Source: an uncultured beta proteobacterium
GTDB taxonomy: Bacteria; Pseudomonadota; Gammaproteobacteria; Burkholderiales; Burkholderiaceae_C
Assembly (NCBI GenBank): GCA_903920695.1
Contig: CAIXNB010000096.1
Span: 1-52,277 of the forward strand
Direction of reading: 5' to 3'
DNA: 52,277 nucleotides
In this document: in pieces, positions 45,145-52,277 of the stretch
Layout: every line of letters starts with the position of its first letter
Numbering within the stretch: position 1 is the first letter of the stretch
The notes under the pieces: generated by a model
Told to the model about the DNA's origin: nothing
The model's input: only the letters and a program-made list of their open reading frames with translations
Database searches by the model: none
Translations under genes and position numbers: made by a program

Positions 45145-46041
45145 ATGCTGGCTTCGTACGATTTGTTCGCCTTGGGCGCGGCTGCTTGCTGGGCCGCGGG
45201 CAGCATTCTCTCGGTTTCGCCGTCGCGCCATCTGGGTGCTTTCGCGTTCACGCGTTGGCGCATGTTCATGGTGGCGCTGATGTTGTGGGCGGTAACCCTG
45301 CTGAGTGGCAGTTGGCGCACCCTGCCGCTGGGCTCGTGGGGCGTGATGGCTGCCAGCGGTCTGATCGGTATCTTTGTCGGCGATACCGCGTTGTTTGCTG
45401 CCATGAACCGACTCGGGCCACGCCGCTCTGGCGTGCTGTTCGCAACCCATGCCGTGTTCAGCGTCTTGCTGGGTTTCTGGTTGCTTGGTGAGCGCATGAG
45501 TGCGCAGGCGGTATGGGGCGGTTTGCTGACCCTGGCTGGCGTGATGATTGCCATTTTTTTCGGACGCAACAAGGAGGACGAACATGCCTGGGAAGCCGAT
45601 CACGGTCATGTCGGTGCTGGCGTTGCGTTGGGTCTGCTGGCGGCCCTGTGTCAAGCGCTGGGTTCATTGATCGTCAAGCCGGCGATGGAGGCTGATGTCG
45701 ACCCGATTGCCGCCTCTGCCGTGCGTGTTTCGGTGGCCTGTTCTGCTCACTTTGTCTTGTTGTTGGCTGGCTTCCCGGCGGCACGCGCGCAAACGGCGCC
45801 GACTTGGCGCGTGTTGGCGCAAACGGCGCTCAATGGTTTCATTGCCATGGGTGTCGGCATGACGCTGATTCTGCTGGCGCTCAAGAAAGGCGATGTTGGC
45901 ATGGTGGCGATTTTGTCATCGGTGTCGCCGGTGTTGGTGTTGCCGCTGCTGTGGTTGCGCCTGGGGCGCGCGCCAGCCATTGGCGCTTGGCTTGGCGCGA
46001 CACTGACCGTGATCGGAACTACGCTGGTCCTGTTGCGTTGA
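45145..46041 (+). CDS. EamA/DMT family transporter
   Basis: A 298-aa inner-membrane protein with ten hydrophobic helices in two EamA repeats (about residues 5-138 and 155-296). It ends each repeat with the typical GxxLTxxGxxI-like helix (GGLLTLAGVMIAI and GATLTVIGTTLVLL). DMT proteins of this type export metabolites such as amino acids or nucleosides. The polar linker HAWEADHGH lies between the halves. It is the last gene of the radical SAM-creatininase operon, and its stop is 22 bp from the stop of the convergent phosphatase gene. Confidence 0.88.
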   Translation: MLASYDLFALGAAACWAAGSILSVSPSRHLGAFAFTRWRMFMVALMLWAVTLLSGSWRTLPLGSWGVMAASGLIGIFVGDTALFAAMNRLGPRRSGVLFATHAVFSVLLGFWLLGERMSAQAVWGGLLTLAGVMIAIFFGRNKEDEHAWEADHGHVGAGVALGLLAALCQALGSLIVKPAMEADVDPIAASAVRVSVACSAHFVLLLAGFPAARAQTAPTWRVLAQTALNGFIAMGVGMTLILLALKKGDVGMVAILSSVSPVLVLPLLWLRLGRAPAIGAWLGATLTVIGTTLVLLR

Positions 46042-46063
46042 CTGCGAAGCTGACGGCCACGAA

Positions 46064-46732
46064 TCAGGTGAAGCTAATCCAGCTCGCTTGGTCGGCGTGT
46101 TCCAGATGCGGCAGCGTGTTGTAGGTGACCAGGGTGTGGCGTTTCGGGTTGAAGGCGAACTCGGTGATGGCGCTGTTGCGAATGCGCATATTGAGTTCGA
46201 TGGTGGTCTCGGGTGCTGTTCCCAGCACGTGGCCGACGGCGGTCGCAATTGGCCCGCCGCTGGAGACAAGCAGCACATTGCCGTCGCAATTCTTGCGCAC
46301 GTGATCGAGGGCGCTGATTACCCCGTGCCTGAATTCGCGGTAGCTCGGCATGCCCTTGGGGCTGACGACACCGTTCATCCACTGCGTTAGGCCGTCACGC
46401 AGCAGGCGAAAGTGATGGCGGTAGCGTTCGGGTGAGTCTGGCCGTTCGAGCTTGTGCGGGTGTACCGTTGCAATGACGGCTTCGCTGTCAAATTCGTTCA
46501 GGCCGGGCCACTCAAGCGCCTCCAGGTCGAAGTCCCCGCCCTCCTGGATGCTGGCGTAAGTCTGTTGCTGGCGGCGCAGGGTGCCGGTCAGCACGCTGTT
46601 GAAGTGCAGGCCCTTTTCCCGAAAATAGGCGCCCAAGCGCGCGCTTTGCTGCTGGCCCAGTGGACTGAGCTGATCGTAGTCGTCGGCGCCAAATGAAGCC
46701 TGGCCATGGCGTACGAGGTAAAGGGTTCCCAT
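46064..46732 (-). CDS. Histidine phosphatase family protein
   Basis: A 222-aa cytoplasmic branch-1 histidine phosphatase. The catalytic RHG motif is in LVRHGQASFG near residue 9, and the second catalytic histidine is replaced in the usual place by a Ser-rich turn, VSSGGPIATAVG, where the family often has SHG; the missing histidine is notable. The substrate is unknown. It is separated from upstream phzF by 101 bp in which I see nothing. Function is therefore only at superfamily level. Confidence 0.85.
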   Translation of the reverse strand: MGTLYLVRHGQASFGADDYDQLSPLGQQQSARLGAYFREKGLHFNSVLTGTLRRQQQTYASIQEGGDFDLEALEWPGLNEFDSEAVIATVHPHKLERPDSPERYRHHFRLLRDGLTQWMNGVVSPKGMPSYREFRHGVISALDHVRKNCDGNVLLVSSGGPIATAVGHVLGTAPETTIELNMRIRNSAITEFAFNPKRHTLVTYNTLPHLEHADQASWISFT

Positions 46733-46833
46733 ACGGCGAATCTAAACCAAGATCTGCTTGGCTTCTTGTCGCACGAGCGACCGGGTCAGCGGGCATGTCG
46801 CAGTTTTACCCGTGGTGCGGGACCGGTCGCGAA

Positions 46834-47769
46834 CTAGAGGCTCACCCGACCTTCGATGCAGGTGATTGAGTCGCCACCGACCCAGACCTGTCCGCTGTCA
46901 TCCTGTGTGATATGCACCTGGCCAGCGCGGCCGATGCAACTGCCTTGCGCTGCAATGTAGGTGCGGGGCGCCAGGCCGACCGCGATCAGCCATTGGGCCA
47001 GACTGGCGTTGAAGCTGCCGGTCACCGGATCTTCCAGGACGCCGACGGGGGCGGCGAAGGCACGCACTTCGACTTCGACCGCTTCCGGCGTTGCGCTGGC
47101 GGTCTGGGTCGATGCCGGCGCAAACGCGCGCGCTTCGCGGTTGGAGCGCGCGATCAAGGGTGTTCTGTCCTGAGCCGACTCGAGTGCTGCAACCCCCACT
47201 TTCTGGCCTGTGGTTTTGAGTGCCTGGTGGTTCGGCGTCAATGCCAGGACGGTCTGTCGGCTGTCAAGCAGCAGGCCGAGCCAAACCGGACCGTTGTCGA
47301 GCAGTTGCGCCGCCTTGATCTGCTGCGGCTTGATGCCCAGTGCGGCAGTGATCGCGGCTAGCAGTTCGGGATTGGCTGTGCTGCGCCGCAGGGGCGGGGC
47401 AGCGAAGGCCAGCCGCGTGCCGCTGCGGCGGATCCGGACCAGTCCCGCCTGGCATTCCTGCACGATGTCGTGTGCCTTCGGTACGCCGCCGGCGCGCAGC
47501 CAAGCATGGCAACTGCCCAGTGTCGGGTGACCGGCGAAGGGCAGTTCAGCGCCCGGCGTGAAGATGCGCACGCGGTAGTCAGCGCCGGCGCTCGCGCCTT
47601 GCACGCTGGGTGGCAGCAGGAATGTGGTCTCTGACAGGTTGGTCCACTGCGCGAAGTGCTGCATTTCCTCATGCGTCAGATCGGTACCGTCAAGCACCAC
47701 CGCCAGCGGGTTGCCCAGATAGGGTGCGGCGCCAAAAACATCAAGCTGCTGAAAGGCGCGGGTTTTCAT
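46834..47769 (-). CDS. PhzF family epimerase/isomerase
   Basis: A 311-aa protein of the PhzF/diaminopimelate-epimerase fold. The N-terminal FQQLDVFGAAPYLGNPLAVV is the family signature, and NLSETTFL carries the general-acid/base Glu47 equivalent to PhzF Glu45. Later FAGHPTLGS and EDPVTGSFNASLAQWL are also conserved. There are no phenazine biosynthesis genes nearby, so it is a metabolic isomerase of unknown substrate. Its ATG overlaps the stop of the aminotransferase gene by 4 bp, which links the two. Confidence 0.9.
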   Translation of the reverse strand: MKTRAFQQLDVFGAAPYLGNPLAVVLDGTDLTHEEMQHFAQWTNLSETTFLLPPSVQGASAGADYRVRIFTPGAELPFAGHPTLGSCHAWLRAGGVPKAHDIVQECQAGLVRIRRSGTRLAFAAPPLRRSTANPELLAAITAALGIKPQQIKAAQLLDNGPVWLGLLLDSRQTVLALTPNHQALKTTGQKVGVAALESAQDRTPLIARSNREARAFAPASTQTASATPEAVEVEVRAFAAPVGVLEDPVTGSFNASLAQWLIAVGLAPRTYIAAQGSCIGRAGQVHITQDDSGQVWVGGDSITCIEGRVSL

Positions 47770-48980
47770 GGTTTTAGTCTGGCGGCATAGGTCTTGATGG
47801 CGATCGCCAATGCGGCCACGCCGCGCTCAATCTCCGCCACACTTGGTGTGACGTAGGACAGGCGTAGGGTGCGCGGGTCGCCGTTGGCAGCATAAAACGG
47901 CGCACCGGGGACGAAGGCCACGCCTTGTGCGACTGCATAGGGCAGCAGGTCGGCGGCGTTCATGCCCTTGGGTAGACGTGCCCACAGGAACATGCCGCCG
48001 GCCGGGGTGTTCCAGGTCAGCGTCGAATCGGAGTCGCCTGCGGGAATTTCGCGTGCCAGTGCGTTGAGCATGGCGTCGCGCTGCGACTTGTACAAGGCGC
48101 GAATGGTGGGAATATGGCGGTCCAGAAAACCGTTTTTCATGACTTCGGCAATCAGGCGCTGGTTGAAGCCCGGGCTGTGTAGATCGGCGGCCTGTTTGGC
48201 CTGCAACAGCTTCGGGTAAACCACTTGCGGCGCCACGACAAAGCCAAGGCGCAAACCAGGCGCCAGCACCTTGGAGAATGAGCCCAGGTAGATGCAACCG
48301 TCCGGGTTGCGTGCTGTCAGGGGCGTTGGTGGCGGGGCATCAAACCAGAGGTCGCCATAGGGGTTGTCCTCCACAATTGGCAAGCCCAGTCGGGCGGCGG
48401 TCTCGCTCAGGGCCACGCGGCGCTGCTCGCTCATGGTGCGACCGCTCGGGTTCTGGAAGTTGGGCAGGGCGTACAGAAAACGTGCGTCGTCGGCTTTGGC
48501 CTGCAGGTCGGCCAGGTCCAGGCCCTGCTCGTCGCTGGCGACACTGACGATTTCGGGTTCCATCGGCATGAACGCCATGACCGCGCCCAGGTAGGTCGGA
48601 GACTCCACCAGAACCTTGCTGCCGGCGTCCACCAGCACCTTGGCTACCAGGTCCAGTCCTTGTTGCGAACCCGTGGTGATCAGAACATTGCCCGGATCGA
48701 CTGACCACGGGAGCATGGCAGCAACCATCTCGCGCAGCGGTCTGAAGCCTTCGCTGGCGGCGTATTGCAAGGCGGCGTGCGGATCGTCGCGCAAGACCCT
48801 GGCGCAGGCTGCTTCGAACTCCGCCACGGGAAAGGTCTTGGGAGATGGCAGGCCGCCAGCAAAACTGACGATGCCGGGCTTCTCTGTGAGTTTGAGAATT
48901 TCCCGGATCACGGAGGGGTTCATTCTGGTCGTGCGCCGGGCCAGCAGCCAAGGTGAGGTAGGTGTGGTGTTTGTGTTCAT
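47766..48980 (-). CDS. PLP-dependent aminotransferase, class I/II (2-aminoadipate/MocR-like)
   Basis: A 404-aa fold-type I aminotransferase. The PLP lysine is Lys237 in GSFSKVLAPGLRLGF, and the cofactor Asp/Tyr lie in VEDNPYGDLWF. The N-terminal ISFAGG-like segment (IVSFAGGLPSPKTFP) is typical of the LysN/2-aminoadipate or kynurenine aminotransferase group. No helix-turn-helix domain is fused, so it is an enzyme and not a MocR regulator. It overlaps phzF by 4 bp and follows a LysE exporter by 50 bp, which suggests amino-acid modification and export in one operon. Confidence 0.92.
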   Translation of the reverse strand: MNTNTTPTSPWLLARRTTRMNPSVIREILKLTEKPGIVSFAGGLPSPKTFPVAEFEAACARVLRDDPHAALQYAASEGFRPLREMVAAMLPWSVDPGNVLITTGSQQGLDLVAKVLVDAGSKVLVESPTYLGAVMAFMPMEPEIVSVASDEQGLDLADLQAKADDARFLYALPNFQNPSGRTMSEQRRVALSETAARLGLPIVEDNPYGDLWFDAPPPTPLTARNPDGCIYLGSFSKVLAPGLRLGFVVAPQVVYPKLLQAKQAADLHSPGFNQRLIAEVMKNGFLDRHIPTIRALYKSQRDAMLNALAREIPAGDSDSTLTWNTPAGGMFLWARLPKGMNAADLLPYAVAQGVAFVPGAPFYAANGDPRTLRLSYVTPSVAEIERGVAALAIAIKTYAARLKP

Positions 48981-49030
48981 CTTGTGAATCTAGGAAAGAT
49001 GGGGGGTGTTTAGCGTCGGCCCTTGATGGT

Positions 49031-49642
49031 TTAAAACGTTGCCATCCAGGCGGCGGTGACGACGAGTACCGTTGCCATGATGCGGTTGAACCAGCGTAGG
49101 CGCCGGCCGCCGTGTTCCGGGTCTTCCAGCCAGCTGCGCAACAGGGAGCCGATCAGGGCGTAACTCAGGTTGCTGAAAAAGCCGAAGGCCAGCATCACCG
49201 GCAGAATGATGGCAAAGCGTGCCCAGGCGTCGGTCTGCCCGGCCACCCAGCCCGCCACCACGGCCAACGCGAGCATCCAGGCCTTGATGTTGAGAAACTG
49301 CATCATCACGCCTTGCCAGAAGGTGATGTTGATTTGCGCTGCATTGGCCTGCGTCAATGTGCTGGAGCGCCAGATCTTGCGCGACAGCCACAGCATGTAG
49401 GCAACGCCCAGTGCCTGAATGGCAATACGCAACGGCGGTAGGGCGACGACCAAGGCGCCAACGCCGCCGGCACAGATGCTGAAAAGCAAACCCCAACCCA
49501 CCGGCACGGCGACAATAAAGCGAAGCGAGCGACTGAATCCCAGGTTCGCTGCAAGCGCCGTGGACAGTGTGGTGTTGGGGCCGGGGCTGAAACTGGTGGC
49601 TGTGCTGAGCGCCAGCAAGGCGGTGAATTCAACGGGGGTCAT
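49031..49642 (-). CDS. LysE family amino-acid exporter
   Basis: A 203-aa inner-membrane protein with about six helices. The N-terminal SFSPGPNTTLSTALAANLG is the classic LysE/RhtB signature, followed by the conserved LGVAYMLWLSRKIW helix. Family members export basic or other amino acids. It lies 17 bp after uup and 50 bp before the aminotransferase. Substrate is unknown, and no LysG-type regulator is next to it. Confidence 0.9.
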   Translation of the reverse strand: MTPVEFTALLALSTATSFSPGPNTTLSTALAANLGFSRSLRFIVAVPVGWGLLFSICAGGVGALVVALPPLRIAIQALGVAYMLWLSRKIWRSSTLTQANAAQINITFWQGVMMQFLNIKAWMLALAVVAGWVAGQTDAWARFAIILPVMLAFGFFSNLSYALIGSLLRSWLEDPEHGGRRLRWFNRIMATVLVVTAAWMATF

Positions 49643-49659
49643 GGTGTGAGCAATTCAGG

Positions 49660-51549
49660 TCAACTGGCGGTGAGCGCTTCCCAGCGCGCCAGCAGGATCA
49701 GCATTTCGTCGTCGATGGCTGCGTCACGCTGGTAGAGCTTGCCGGCCTTGAGGGGGTCCTTGGCATAGAGGTTGACGTCGTTCAGTTCAGTGCGCAGTGT
49801 TGCCTGCTCCTGCTCCAGTTCCGCCAACCTGGCTGGCAATCCGTCCAGTTCGCGTTGTTCCTTGTTATTGAGCTTGCGGTTGGGAGTGGATTTCTGCGGG
49901 CTGGCGCTGTCGGGCGTGCTTTGTGTCTTGCCGGTGGCTGGTCGCGCACTGGTAGCGCTTGCATTGGCTGCCATCTGGATGGCACGACTGCGCTTGGATT
50001 GAATCAGCCAATCCTGTACGCCGCCTTCGTATTCGCGCCACAGGCCGTCACCTTCGAACGCAATCGTGCTCGTCACGACGTTGTCGAGAAAAGTTCGGTC
50101 GTGGCTGACCAGAAACACCGTGCCTTCGTAGCTTTGCAGCAATTCCTCAAGCAATTCCAGCGTTTCGATATCCAGGTCGTTGGTCGGTTCGTCGAGTACC
50201 AGCACATTGGCGGGTCGGGCGAACAGTCGTGCCAGCAGCAGTCGGTTGCGTTCGCCGCCGGACAGGGATCGGACCGGCGAGTTGGCGCGTGCTGGTGAAA
50301 ACAGGAAATCGCCCAGATAGCTCTTGACGTGTTTGCGCTGGTTGCCAATCTCGATCCATTCGCTGCCGGGGCTGATGAAATCTTCCAGCGTTGCGTCCAG
50401 GTCAAGGGCATTGCGCATTTGGTCAAAGTAGGCCACCTGAAGATTGGCGCCTTGGCGCACCTTGCCGCTGTCAGGTTGCAATTCCCCTAGAATCATCTTG
50501 AGCAGTGTCGTCTTGCCGGCGCCGTTGGGCCCGAGCAGACCTATCTTGTCGCCGCGCATGACGGTGGCCGAGAAGTCCTTGATGATGACCTTGTCGCCGA
50601 AGTTCTTGCAGGCCAGCGTCAGCTCCGCCACCAGTTTGCCGCCCAATGCGCCGGAGGCTACGTCCATGCGCACGTTGCCAAGCGCGGCCCGGTGCGCGGC
50701 CCGGCTGGCGCGCAGCTTTTCAAGTCGAACAATACGGCTTTGGCTGCGGGTGCGGCGCGCTTCAACACCTTTTCTGATCCAGATTTCTTCTTGTGCCAGT
50801 AGTTTGTCGGCTTTTGCGTTGATGATGGCTTCCTGTGCCAATTGATCTTCCTTGAGCGTCACGTATTGGGAGAAGTTGCCGGCATAGGTGCGTAGAATTC
50901 CGCGGTCAAGCTCCACAATGCGGGTCGTCACGCGGTCCAGAAAGGTGCGGTCATGGCTGATGGTGACCAGGCTGCCCTTGAATGCAACCAGAAGTTCTTC
51001 CAGCCATTCGATTGAATCCAGATCAAGATGGTTGGTTGGCTCATCAAGGAGCAGAACTTCCGGCTGCGATACCAGTGCCTGTGCCAGTGCAACCCGTTTC
51101 TGGGTGCCTCCCGACAGTGTGCCGACCACTGCATTTTCGTCAAGATGCAGGCGGTGCAAAGTCTCTGTAACGCGCTGCTCCCAATTCCAGCCGTCCTGCG
51201 CTTCGATTGAACTTTGCAGCGCGTCAAGATTGCCGATACCTTCGCAGTACTGCTCGATCAGGGTGATTACGCTGGCGATGCCTGCGCTTGCCGCGACAAA
51301 AACGGTCGCAGTCGGGTCAAGAACAGGTTCCTGTGCAACATAAGCCAGTCGCAAATTCTGCTGCAGTTGCAATGTCCCGTCGTCAGCCTTCTCGAGCCCC
51401 GCCAGAATCTTCAGGAGTGAGGACTTGCCGGACCCGTTGCGGCCGATCAGTCCCACGCGTTCTCCGGTCTCAAGGGCGAAGTCGGTGTGGTCCAGCAAGG
51501 CTACGTGGCCAAAGGCCAGTTGAGCGTTCAAAAAAGTTAATAGTGCCAT
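49660..51549 (-). CDS. uup: ABC-F ATPase Uup
   Basis: A 629-aa ribosome-associated ABC-F protein without membrane domains. It has two ATPase domains with Walker A GRNGSGKSS and GPNGAGKTT and signatures LSGGTQKR and LSGGERNR. The basic P-site linker lies between them. The C-terminal coiled coil (residues ~545-629, with many Gln/Glu/Leu) is diagnostic of Uup, and the final ILLARWEAL also fits. Uup is linked to ribosome function and to precise transposon excision. The ATG at 51549 is the family start; it is transcribed away from the rRNA operon. Confidence 0.93.
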   Translation of the reverse strand: MALLTFLNAQLAFGHVALLDHTDFALETGERVGLIGRNGSGKSSLLKILAGLEKADDGTLQLQQNLRLAYVAQEPVLDPTATVFVAASAGIASVITLIEQYCEGIGNLDALQSSIEAQDGWNWEQRVTETLHRLHLDENAVVGTLSGGTQKRVALAQALVSQPEVLLLDEPTNHLDLDSIEWLEELLVAFKGSLVTISHDRTFLDRVTTRIVELDRGILRTYAGNFSQYVTLKEDQLAQEAIINAKADKLLAQEEIWIRKGVEARRTRSQSRIVRLEKLRASRAAHRAALGNVRMDVASGALGGKLVAELTLACKNFGDKVIIKDFSATVMRGDKIGLLGPNGAGKTTLLKMILGELQPDSGKVRQGANLQVAYFDQMRNALDLDATLEDFISPGSEWIEIGNQRKHVKSYLGDFLFSPARANSPVRSLSGGERNRLLLARLFARPANVLVLDEPTNDLDIETLELLEELLQSYEGTVFLVSHDRTFLDNVVTSTIAFEGDGLWREYEGGVQDWLIQSKRSRAIQMAANASATSARPATGKTQSTPDSASPQKSTPNRKLNNKEQRELDGLPARLAELEQEQATLRTELNDVNLYAKDPLKAGKLYQRDAAIDDEMLILLARWEALTAS

Positions 51550-51802
51550 AGGGGGAGGATTATCCCGATCTGTGTCAAACAAATGAGGTCGACGTCTAAA
51601 CAAGGGCCGCTCGGCGATGGCATAGGCGTCTGGAAGCAACCGAGTCAAGCCTTTTGGTACCGATGCCTTTGTGCGCTAATGCGGCCGCAGATTTGCGCGG
51701 TGTTCGTTGTCCCTCGTTACTTTTTGGCGCTGCTGTAAGAGTGTGCAAGGACAACAATCGAGCAAGCGACCGAAAAGCGCACGCGGGACAGACAAACGGT
51801 GG

Positions 51803-51822
51803 TATAGTTCAAGGCTTCGCTG
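51803..51822 (+). promoter_or_regulatory. rRNA promoter P1 (-10 and start region)
   Basis: TATAGT at 51803-51808 is followed by TTCAAGGCTTCGCTG (51808-51822), identical to the sequence after the second -10 element. No good -35 hexamer is present at 16-18 bp, so it may rely on an UP element or activators. Confidence 0.5.
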
Positions 51823-51897
51823 CAGAAACGTAAGCGAGTTTTTTGGGTGGAATGTTGAGGACCTTCAGTTTTTAACTTCAAATTTAAAAACAAAAAT

Positions 51898-51941
51898 TTG
51901 ACGGATTCTCAAAAAACGTGTCATAATTCAAGGCTTCGCTG
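51898..51941 (+). promoter_or_regulatory. rRNA promoter P2
   Basis: TTGACG (51898-51903) and CATAAT (51922-51927) are separated by 18 bp, preceded by an A/T-rich UP-like segment. The following TTCAAGGCTTCGCTG (51927-51941) duplicates the P1 start region. Confidence 0.7.
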
Positions 51942-51985
51942 ATCACAGTGGAGTAAAGAAGAGCGAGGCGAAAGCCAAGCGAAAG

Positions 51986-51998
51986 AGCTCATTAAAAA
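51986..51998 (+). promoter_or_regulatory. boxA-like antitermination site of the rRNA leader
   Basis: AGCTCATTAAAAA resembles the betaproteobacterial boxA and is followed by ACAGCCGATAAGTGTGGGCG, a leader block I recall from Comamonadaceae rRNA operons. It would load NusB/NusE for rRNA antitermination. Confidence 0.6.
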
Positions 51999-52151
51999 CA
52001 TACAGCCGATAAGTGTGGGCGTTTGAAGGCGATTGCCAAGTTCTTAGGAACTAAGTCTTAACTGACTTACAAACGCTCATAGAGATAGAAGTGAAGTTCA
52101 CTTCAATTCCGTTTTTATGAGTTGCTCGAAAGAGCGAAAAAATTCAAGATC

Positions 52152-52277
52152 GAACTATAGAGTTTGATCCTGGCTCAGATTGAACGCTGGCGGCATGCCT
52201 TACACATGCAAGTCGAACGGCAGCACGGGAGCAATCCTGGTGGCGAGTGGCGAACGGGTGAGTAATATATCGGAACG
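52152..52277 (+). rRNA. rrs: 16S ribosomal RNA, 5' end (partial)
   Basis: AGAGTTTGATCCTGGCTCAG (the universal 5' block, E. coli positions 8-27) starts at 52159, so the mature 5' end is near 52152. The following ATTGAACGCTGGCGGCATGC and CTTACACATGCAAGTCGAACG are betaproteobacterial. The gene is cut by the window edge after about 126 nt. It is transcribed rightward from the promoters at 51800-51930. Confidence 0.97.

Larger units (their letters stand above)
51550..52151 (+). other. rRNA operon upstream region and leader
   Basis: No supported gene in 602 bp. The left part (to about 51790) must hold the uup promoter on the minus strand. From 51800 it holds two rRNA promoters sharing a 15-bp core, an A/T-rich UP-like stretch (51869-51897), a boxA-like antitermination site and a leader stem (GGGCGTTTG at 52017 and CAAACGCTC at 52070) that may serve RNase III processing. 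Confidence 0.7.

Overview
The window is GC-rich bacterial chromosome from a betaproteobacterium, most likely a member of the Comamonadaceae close to Rhodoferax. Supporting signs are the first ~126 nt of a 16S rRNA gene at the right edge, a DUF3567 protein, a PhaM-type polyhydroxyalkanoate granule protein, an extragenic repeat of the kind I recall from this family, and an S10 ribosomal operon that stops at rpsQ. Genes are densely packed with short or overlapping junctions. I see no transposase, phage, CRISPR or tRNA gene, so this looks like core chromosome rather than an island.

Layout. 1-1945: end of the S10 operon (rplV tail, rpsC, rplP, rpmC, rpsQ) and its terminator. 2015-5780: peroxiredoxin, GNAT acetyltransferase, a divergent cytochrome b561 / cytochrome c' pair and an MFS transporter. 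5844-8383: a PTS phosphorelay (EIIA, HPr, EI) with no sugar permease, with an extragenic repeat between HPr and EI. 8600-16032: glcD, an MFS exporter, M32 carboxypeptidase, psd, an enoyl-CoA hydratase-like gene, purU and DUF3567. 16120-23898: a minus-strand block with a DksA/TraR-like protein, MarC, tamA, tamB and DUF3108. 24064-26576: PCu(A)C copper chaperone, phaM and a FIST sensor protein. 26775-35094: tgt, aidB-like, rep, an AEC carrier and priA. 35095-35447: an AT-rich intergenic region with two DnaA boxes. 35448-42642: hemE, a three-gene SHP/DHC/cytochrome b561 cluster, a CoA-binding protein, dsbD, DUF167 and alaX, all on the minus strand. 42660-46041: a plus-strand operon of a B12-binding radical SAM protein, a creatininase-family hydrolase and an EamA transporter. 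46064-51549: a minus-strand run of uup, lysE-type exporter, PLP aminotransferase, phzF and a histidine phosphatase. 51550-52277: rRNA promoters, leader and the 16S start.

How the genes work together. The strongest theme is c-type cytochrome biology. DsbD supplies periplasmic electrons needed for cytochrome c maturation, HemE is a haem-synthesis step, and between them lies a cluster of a dihaem cytochrome (DHC), a sphaeroides-haem-protein-like cytochrome (SHP) and a membrane cytochrome b561 fused to a second DHC domain. Upstream of it is a PmrA/QseB-type direct-repeat operator. A second b561 partnered with a gas-binding cytochrome (c') lies 34 kb away. The radical SAM / creatininase / EamA operon is the best candidate here for an undescribed small-molecule system; its function is unknown to me and the proposal is inference from gene content.
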